In this document: positions 40,001-49,000 of the stretch, one piece after another
How positions within the stretch are numbered: position 1 is the first letter of the stretch
Layout of the letters: the number at the start of each line of letters is the position of its first letter
NCBI RefSeq assembly: GCF_022539315.1
Contig: NC_066329.1
Span: forward strand, 7,105,072 to 7,169,071
DNA from: Serinus canaria
Taxonomy: Eukaryota; Chordata; Aves; Passeriformes; Fringillidae
Length of the DNA: 64,000 nt
Direction of reading: 5' to 3'
Translations under genes and position numbers: made by a program
The notes under the pieces: generated by a model
Told to the model about the DNA's origin: nothing
Databases searched by the model: none
What the model saw: the letters and a program-made list of their open reading frames with translations, nothing else

Positions 40001-43000
40001 CATTAATGGCTTGGTGTGGCTGATAGAGACCAATGTGATGGGATCCATTACAGGTCACTGCCACCCCAAGGGACAGTTTGCAGGTGTGGCACTGGCCTCA
40101 GCCTTCATCCCAAGGCTCATAAATTCTGTGCATTGCAATGCTTTACCCTGCTGCAGCTCCAGCTCCCAAGTGCCCCTCACATCTGGGTTTTTTTTCACAT
40201 TTTTCCCCACCATACTTCTTTTCCCCTGTGGTTTGGGGTTTATTCCAGATGGGTTTTTGCTGCCCTTGCTCCCATGGGTGCTCTGCAGCTCCCACTGAGC
40301 TGTTTTAGCTGTCCTGGGGGCTGATGGCTCCATGCTGTGGAGCTGTCTGGCTCCTGGGCAGGCTGTGAGCGATGAAAACATCTGTCTGAGGCCAGGCCCT
40401 CGTAAACTGAGATGACATTGTCTCCATCCCACAAGAGACAATAAAAACTCTTATCCAGAAGAGTGTGGGAGGTTTACATAAGCAAAGATTCTGAAGTCAT
40501 CCTGAACAGTTGCCTAACATGGCCTTTGAACAAAGCAAGCTTCCATAGCTGTCATCTTCAAATGCTTTTCTCTGTCCTGCTCAGAATCATCTGCTCTTCA
40601 TTTTAAAATTAATTTTGGCCAAGTATTAGATTTGATAGTGCTAACGATAGTAGCATGAAACACAGGGCATTTTGGTCTCATAGCCCAAATCATGGTTTGC
40701 CTTAGGCTTGTCTTTGTGCAGTGATATAAACTCTCCATGAAAATTTTAGGCTGAAAAATAAGGAAATCTTTAACTTTAAAAAATGTAAAATTTAACTTCC
40801 TGTGTTTGTGGCTGCACTAGAATTTAGAAAGGTTGAGGATTTTTCTGTGATCAAAATAACTGTTGGAAAATGTATCCTAGCTTGGTTTGGTTTCCTGAGC
40901 TACCAAACCACTTGAGATTTATTACATCTTTCCATGCCATTTTGAAAATTAAATATAATCTGGTCTTCATTTCTGCTTAGTCATATGTAGGGGTTATCTG
41001 TAACTGAAGGATGGATGTTCCCAGCCCTGAGGTCCTTGCAGGGAAGCATATCTAAGTAATTAGAGCACCAGACCAGGAGAGATGGATGTGAAATCTGCTC
41101 CTGGCTTTGCCACTGTTCTAAAACATTCTCTTTTCTCCTGCAGTCTCAGTGCTGATTCTGTTTTCTCACTCTGGTAGTTATCTACTGTCAGCTTTGCAGT
41201 TGCAATATGCTCAGCTTATCTTGTTCACTTTTCCCAGTACATTTTATAGGCCAGTGGTACAGACATTTTTGGGTTTTTACTGTAAATTTTTGGTATTTAT
41301 TTGTTCTGGAGTTTGTAAGTTCTGAGCATTCATAGTAGGCAGATTGTGATTGAAAAGTGCATAGTGGCTGGGTTTAGATGTTTACTGAGCTTTCTGAATG
41401 CCTCTGAAATTCTTTTATGGAATGAAAATAACCCATAACCCAACATCTGCTCATACCCTGGTATTTTTAGTTTCTGAATAGAGTAAATAAATACCCTTCC
41501 CTCTTAGACTGCTTTCTAGCAGTGATTTTCAAACTACTTTAGAAACCAAACTGATATAATTAGTACTGTAATCTGTGAGCTGGAGAAATTTTATTTTCAT
41601 ACTGTGTTTGAGAAAATGGGCACAGAGATCTGAAATGCTTTGCCAGCATCTGGCACAAGTCAGCGTGAGCCTAGGATTGAATGCAGACCTGCCAAATGTC
41701 CCAGGCCCATGTTTTCATCAAAAGGTTGCTCTTCCAAATCTCAGAACTCCCAGCCTCTCTCTCTTGGCCTCTTAAAGAGCTTTATGTTATATCAACAAGG
41801 CCAGCATAATATATTGCAGAATCATTTAATTGTTGTTATTTTACGTGCAAGTTATGAAAGTATTTCTGGTGCTCTGTATACTTGTTGCTAGATCAGAACT
41901 ATGAGCTGATTAAAATGCTTTACTTGCAAACAACAACAACAGTAATGCTTTTAATGGCAACCACTAGTAATCTCCCTGGCTTTATTGGTATTTATCCCCA
42001 TATGGTGACTTTTGAGCATGTGCCTGTAGACAAACTCTTTATAATGCTTATGAAGCCTTGAATGGATCCCGCCAGTCTAATGAGGCTTGGCTTTTATTAA
42101 ACCTGCTCATTTACAAGCAGACATTGTAATCACCAGGGAGTTCCTGGCACCCTCCCACATAAGGCAGTGGTTTGTACTGATTGCTGCTCAGGATGGGATC
42201 TGAGAGAGAGAAAACATTGCTCTCATCCAGCATTTGGGAACGCTGATTCGACTTTGCTGTTGGTTTGGAGGGGACTCGCCAAGGCAGAGGAGGGGAAGTG
42301 ATGTGAATAATAGAGACCAAAACAGGATGTCTGGCTGGGAGCAGACACAGATCCAGTGAAGGAGCAGCATGGAGAGGTGAACACATCACTTTGAAACCCA
42401 GTCACATTCAGCAATGTCCTTTTGGGAAGGATCTTGAGTTGAGTGCCTCCTAGCTGGAATTAGCTGACGGAGGTGGTGTATTAGAGCTGGAGAGAAAAAG
42501 TGCAGCATTCAAAGAAAAACAATCCTTTTGGGAAGGACAGAAGGGTCAGACTTGTTCTTGGCTTTCTGAGGCTTGGATGATGACTTTTATATAACCAGAG
42601 GTTTGAGCAGTGTCCTGAACATGTTTCCAGGTGACAGGGAAATTCCGTGGGGGAGTCAATCCTTTTACCCGCGGATGCTGTGGAAACGTGGAACACGTGC
42701 TCTGCAGCCCCTTGGCTCCCAGGTAAGAGAAATGCTCTCAGCTGGAATGAGGGAGCAAGAGTCCCTGTTGGGACAGGGGAAGAAATGTGCTTGGCTGAGC
42801 TCACAAGCCAAGAATCATTGATGGAATAAGAGGAAAGCAAAGCAAAACAGTCCTGAAGGTAGAGCTCTGTGATAGCTGCTTTCCTGTTGCATGGCTGTAA
42901 CCTGTAATTTACCACCCTTATCCCAGAAATATGTTTTTGGAATGAGCTTGTCAAATTATGTTGAGCTCATACCCTTGTCTTCACCAGCTTGTTTATCCAG

Positions 43001-46000
43001 TGTATTTCAGTAACAAGGTAAATATCCATATGTTATCATATTGCCCACACTACTTCTTATACTGTACAGGCAATGTCCAGTCTGCTGGGGAAAAGGAAGG
43101 AAGCAAAAATCAGCCTTTCTCCTTAAGACTTAAATCTAATTTAAGGCTGCTGTGGTTTTCAATCTCACTGGCACTTTCATTATCATAAAACAGATTATCA
43201 ATGAGATCTACATCACGAAACTTGAGATTTTATTTATGGCTTTCTATTTTTGGGGAAATGGATTTATCGTTTCACATTTTGAAATCAGGATCTTAATGCA
43301 GTAGATGGACTATAAATAATTCTAGGTTCTGAGCTGTCTAGCCTGCAAACATGGTCATAATCTTACTACAAGACTTATTTGAGTCTTTTTAGGGTGTTGA
43401 ACAATTCCAGACCCTGACACTCTTATCTGCCCTTTTTTTGCCCTTTGTTATACAACAAATAATTCCTAAAGGACTGTTGCAAGTGTTAAAGACATTGGAG
43501 TAGCTGCTTCTCAAACCTTCCAAACATGAAAGTCAGGTCAAGGTGGATGAGAAGAGCTGGTATTAAACGCTGTGAGACACTTGTGTTAAGAGAGGGGTTG
43601 TGAGTGCCATCATCATGGCTATTCACAGAATTGGAACAAGCACAACATTTGTGTTTTGTGATGACCTGTTCAGATTGTTCTCTATATTGAAGGCCCCTGA
43701 GCCATCAGTACTAGAATGTCCTGTTCACTACATAAAACAGAGAAAGCTGGTGTGTGTATTATTGTACAGACACTGGCCAATTGCACTTAGAGAATTCTAT
43801 TCCATTGGAGGGAAATTAGATATCTAAAGTCAGCCATTTCCTCTTAGATTTTTTGCTTCCTATAGACTTGGCAGTCTCTTTTACCTCCATTTATTTGAAC
43901 ACTAAACATGCTACAGAAACAAGTCACCATGTGGTAAGTTGGAACTGGCAGCACATCATCTTCTCCATAGTAACTCTCCCAGTGCTGGGTCTTGTTCCCC
44001 AGTCACTGACTCCCACCACAGGGCAGCTGTTTCATGTTAACTGGGATGATGTAGTCAGTCACTTCTGTTGGTGGCAGGCCTCTCTTGCTCTCTTCGTGCT
44101 CTTGTCCATTAGTGCTTAAAAAATTGCTGATTTTTTTTAATGCATCTTCTCCTTTCGCTCACTATTTTTTTTTTTATTGCTGCTTAATTATTACATACAC
44201 TGAAATAAATGGAGATTCTTACCTAGATTCTGACACATTCTTAAATCATAACCTGGAAATGGGAAGAATTTTAAGCCTTGTTCTTAGGTTACTGTTTATT
44301 TTAATGAGGACTGTTGCACAATTCATCAGGTATGTGGTTGAGCCCAAGAAGAAGCAGGCTGTGAGTGTGAAGCCTCCCTTCCTGAGACCGGACTTGTCGG
44401 AGCGACAGATCACAGTGAAGATCAGCGACAACGGCATCCAAGCCAACCTCAACCGCAGCAAGGTGAGGGAATCTCCAAGCTCTGCTTTTGGAGGGCATGG
44501 ATTGAGCATTATCAAGGCTGGGAATGAGTCTGTCAATGACAAATCTCTTTGAGATGATGCAGAAACTAGGGTCTGAGTCCTTGTCATACACTTCTTGCTC
44601 TGAAAGTAATGCAGGTTCAGTAACAGCAGCTCTTGATCCAGGAACAGGCAGCTCTAGCATGGAGCCCTCTGGGCTTCTTTTGGAAGAGTTGCCTGTTCTT
44701 TGCAGTAGTTATTTTCTGTCCCAAGAGCTGTCACCTCTTGGTGTTCAAATTAATTTTAATCAACCCATGTACCACCAGACCAGGTTAGCTGTCCTACTTC
44801 AGAGAATGAGCTTCCAGGCTGCAGAAAGGCTTGTGGTCCAGGGCAAGGAATATTGACTCAGAAGCTGAGTTCCCTTCTCTCCTCTTTTCAGTTTCTCCTG
44901 GCATGAATAACAGAGAAGGATTTATTTAGTCCCATAAAAAGTGGTGGAGTCAAATGAAGCCAACTTGCAAGATTTTTGTGGATAGCTACTTCCTTTGGAA
45001 GTAACTTTGGGTAGTTACTTGCTGAGAGCTACCTGGAAAGTTGCTGAAAAATATTAGAAAGCACTATTGTCTTCTACCACACATTAATTAGCATGATGAT
45101 TATAGTACTTAGCCTGCCAAGTAGACCAGGATAGTGCATTAAAAATTCTACTGGCTGGTTATGACAATGCTAATTTTACTTGTGACAGTCCTTGCCTGCA
45201 GTGGATGCTAAATCCTGTTTGTCATTATAGGTATAGGTAGTTCTGGTTCTTTGGTACATCCAGCACTCTGCCACATGCAGAGTTATTTATTTAACCAAGT
45301 TTCATGTAATGGTTGACTTTTTGGATCTTTTTCAGTCTAAAATCAGCCTGGAAGGTCTGGAGGATAAGAGTATGGATGTGCAACCACCTCTTCCACCCAA
45401 AGGAGATCCAAACAAGTACTCTGAGCTAAAAGGGCAGCTGGGCACCAGTGAAGGTATAGTTGCATGATCAGTGTTTTATTTTTATTTATAAGAAACTATT
45501 TTAGCCTCTTTAAAATGTTTCTTGTATTCTTTCAAAACATGGGATCTGGGTGAAGAATTTTTTCTATTTATAAGATTTCCAGACTAGGGGAATTAACAGC
45601 AGGAAAGGGAGAGAAAAGCCAGCTTGAAGTGTTTTATTCAAGCCTAGGTTTAATTTTTCATGTCAGTTTTGCAGGGTTTATAAACTCTTTTAAACCCCTT
45701 AAATCAATTAAAAAAAAAAAAAAATCTAAGGAATCTAAGGAAATCAGAAATATTAGCATGAAATTCTTAGGCATTGCAAACTGTCTCATTCATAAAAATG
45801 TGAACTTTATGCTTGATACTATTAAAAAAACCTTTTTTTTTCCAGACAGAACTAGTAGCTGAATTTATTACAAACATTTAGTATTTCAAAATAGGCAAAA
45901 TTTCTACTCACCAAAACATATCACCCCATTCAATATATTGTGTCTTGTTTCTTCTTCTCTGTAGATGGCTGATCTGGCAGCAATGTGTTGTTACTGCCGG

Positions 46001-49000
46001 AGGGACCCCATTGATTTTGGTGGAACGCTACCCAAAGCACTGCAAGTTCTGTTCTCTCCAGAACAGATCTGCTTGCAGAGCGTGATGGATGGCAAGGAAT
46101 TATGGCTGACAGATTTCTGTCCACACACATTTTAATAGGAAGTTTTTTTTTTTTCTTTTGCAGAAGGTGGCCTCTCACCCAAACTTATCAGCCCTCCCAC
46201 TCCTGCCATGTACAAATTCCGACCAGCTTTCAGCAACAATCCCAAAGTCCACTACCACGCCACGGCCGAGCAGGTGAGCGAGGTTCTGCTCCCAGCTAGC
46301 ACCAGGCAGTGTGGGGCTGAGGAGGCATTCACTGCAGGGCTCCAGAGAGTGCCAGAGTGTAAAAGTAAATAACAAAGCTTGGCACTGTTGTGTGGCAGTG
46401 TATTATTTTCACTGTGCTCCTTATGGAAACATGTCTGGTTTCACAGCTTCCCCCTGCTGACGCGTCTGTCCCTCTGCCAGGTGTGCGCTGCCGCTGCTCC
46501 GGTGTCTCGGCCTGATCCTGGGGTGCTGAGAAGTGTCACCTCCCCTTGGCTTCTCCTGGCTGAGGTGCCACCTCACATTCCCTTCAAAGGGAGCTGGGCA
46601 TGCTGAGTGCTTCTCTGGATCAGACCCTTTGGCCAACACTCAGTGTACTCACTGATTCCTTAAGATGTCAGCTTGCAGAATAGAAAGAACTTTTAAAGCA
46701 TCTCGGGAGATATTTTAGTGAAAATTAACAGAGGAATCCTCATGTTTGACCTTCCTCAGCACCTATTCAGTGCATTTATATGGAAAAAAACACCTTCCTA
46801 ACTCTTGGCATCATTTTCACCTATCAAGAAAACTGAGGTCCAAACACTTAGACAGATTTGCTGTGGAATTTTGACAGTTTTCTCTTTTGCTTAGAAGTTA
46901 TGAAACTTATTTCTCATGGATTTATTGCAAATATTCCTTGACCCCCAGGACCTGAGAACAGCATTTGAAAAATCACTGGTCTAACTTGTATATTTGCAAT
47001 ATGTACCCAAATCTTCACGCAACAGTGGAGACACCCTTAAAAAACACATACTACACACAGTGTAGTTTTCTTAAAATTAATTTCATCAGGTCCTTCAGTA
47101 TCACTCCTGGAATAACAAGAAGGGGGTTATAGGAAGGAGTATTATGAAAGAAGTTAGCAAGGGAAAATATGGTAGATAAAAACAATTGACTGTAGCAACA
47201 CTATAATAAGACAGAATGTTCCTTATATGATGAGGAAAGCTTTTCCTGAATCCTTCTCATTTTGAAAAGAAAGATGTGATAGATAGTGAAATTGCAGCTA
47301 TGACCAAGTCTTAGTCTTGCTGCAGTAGTGGTAAATCTTATTCTCTTATTTGTCCACTTAATGAAGAAACGAGTGGCTTATGAGAGGGAACACAAGAACA
47401 ACAGTGTGTTCACTGTATCCAAAAAGTTTAATATCCTATCATTTTCATTTTATTGCATGAAAAATGGCTTGACATCCAGTTCAAAATAGTCTATTTACAG
47501 GCATCATCTAGCAATTTTGAGCTGTGGAAGCCACAGTATTCTGAGTCATAATGGCAAAAGTCAGAGAGCCAAGGAAGGTAGGCTTGTTGTGTTCACTCAG
47601 GGCACAGCCAGAGATGCAATATAGATACAGGGCAGGTTCTGATTAGGCCAGGGGACTGGGCAGTGCTGTGAAATGATAACAGGGAACAGCACCTTCACTC
47701 TGAGGGTTGCTGTTTCAGTCCTAACTCAAAACAGTGCTGTTTGCTGTTGCTGACTGGTGTGCAAGCTCTGGGGCCTTGTTCAGTTTTATAGTAGTCACAA
47801 CTCTCTAGTAGTCAGCTGGGAGTATCACAAAATGGGGTTCACGTGGTGAGCTGATAGGAGGGCATGGATTTGTCTGCCATGCCTAAGTGGGAGGTACAGG
47901 GGGAAAGAGACTGGGCTGTGTGAGGAATGCCATGGTGTCTGTTCTGATCAGTTCTTCAGCTTGTCAGTGCAATTCTGCTTTTGAGTAGTGAAAGCTGCTA
48001 GGAAAGAGGCATTGGGACACAAGGATAAGTAGCACAAATATCCTTAAAAGCTACGTCATTGCTCTCATCCTCCTTTACAGGCTGTCACTTGGTCTCCTTT
48101 TTCCAGAGAAGGCCAAATTTAGCACCATGCTCTAGAAGAGAGTGAGCTGTTTTGCATATTTCTCCATCTTCTAGCTGAAAGGAAAAAGCTTTTTAAAAAC
48201 ATCCACAATAAATCAGGGGTTTGTCATTCAGTTTATTTTTTTCAATAGTTTTTCTTTAAAAGAAACTAAAGAACAAGCTGTGCCAACTGCATTTCTGATT
48301 AAATATGTGACTGATAATAACTCTTTGTTTGCAGAGCCAGTGTAGCCAATTTATTGTGCATTATGGCAAACTGTTCCTTAAAAAGAGCAGTGAAAACTAT
48401 TTGCTTAGCACAGAATGGCATTTTAAGTGAACAGAACTCTGAGCAATTTTCACAGAGTAAAACAAAGTGAAGTCCTATCTGTCTTCAGAGCACATAAAAA
48501 ACTATGGCCTTTGTTTCCTTTTCTGATGTGGCCACGTTCTCCTGCACAGGCAATAAAAAAGAGAAAATTGCTTCATTTCATTGTCTAAATGGTGGGAAGG
48601 AGCCTCTCTGCTTTAATTAAGGTTAAGTGCCTTATTTTGAAGACCTATGACCAGAAATTCAGAATTACTGAATATTCATAGTGCAGAGTAGAGTGGATAA
48701 GAGTGTGCTGGTCCCCAGCATGTTGAAATGAAGCTCAAAATATTTCTGTCTCAGCACACAAGACCAGACATCCCCTAACTCAAGAGCTATTTGTAGAAAA
48801 TGTGAAGTGCAGTGCATTTTCCAAGGGCAGTATTATCAGAAAACAATCTGATTTACCTTGACTGAGACTTGAGTCTCAGCTTGGGTCTCATTCAGTGTTC
48901 ATGTATTAACTTACTTTTTACTGTCAATATTATTTAGCAACTCCTCCTTGGTTCTAAGGTGCTAATCCATATGTTGAACGGGAGTCAGGAGATTTTCTTG

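Noticed and set aside
44463..44552. Extension of exon 7 to the in-frame stop at 44552
   Set aside because: The consensus donor at 44463 and the match of exon 8 to the human protein show that the coding sequence is spliced here.
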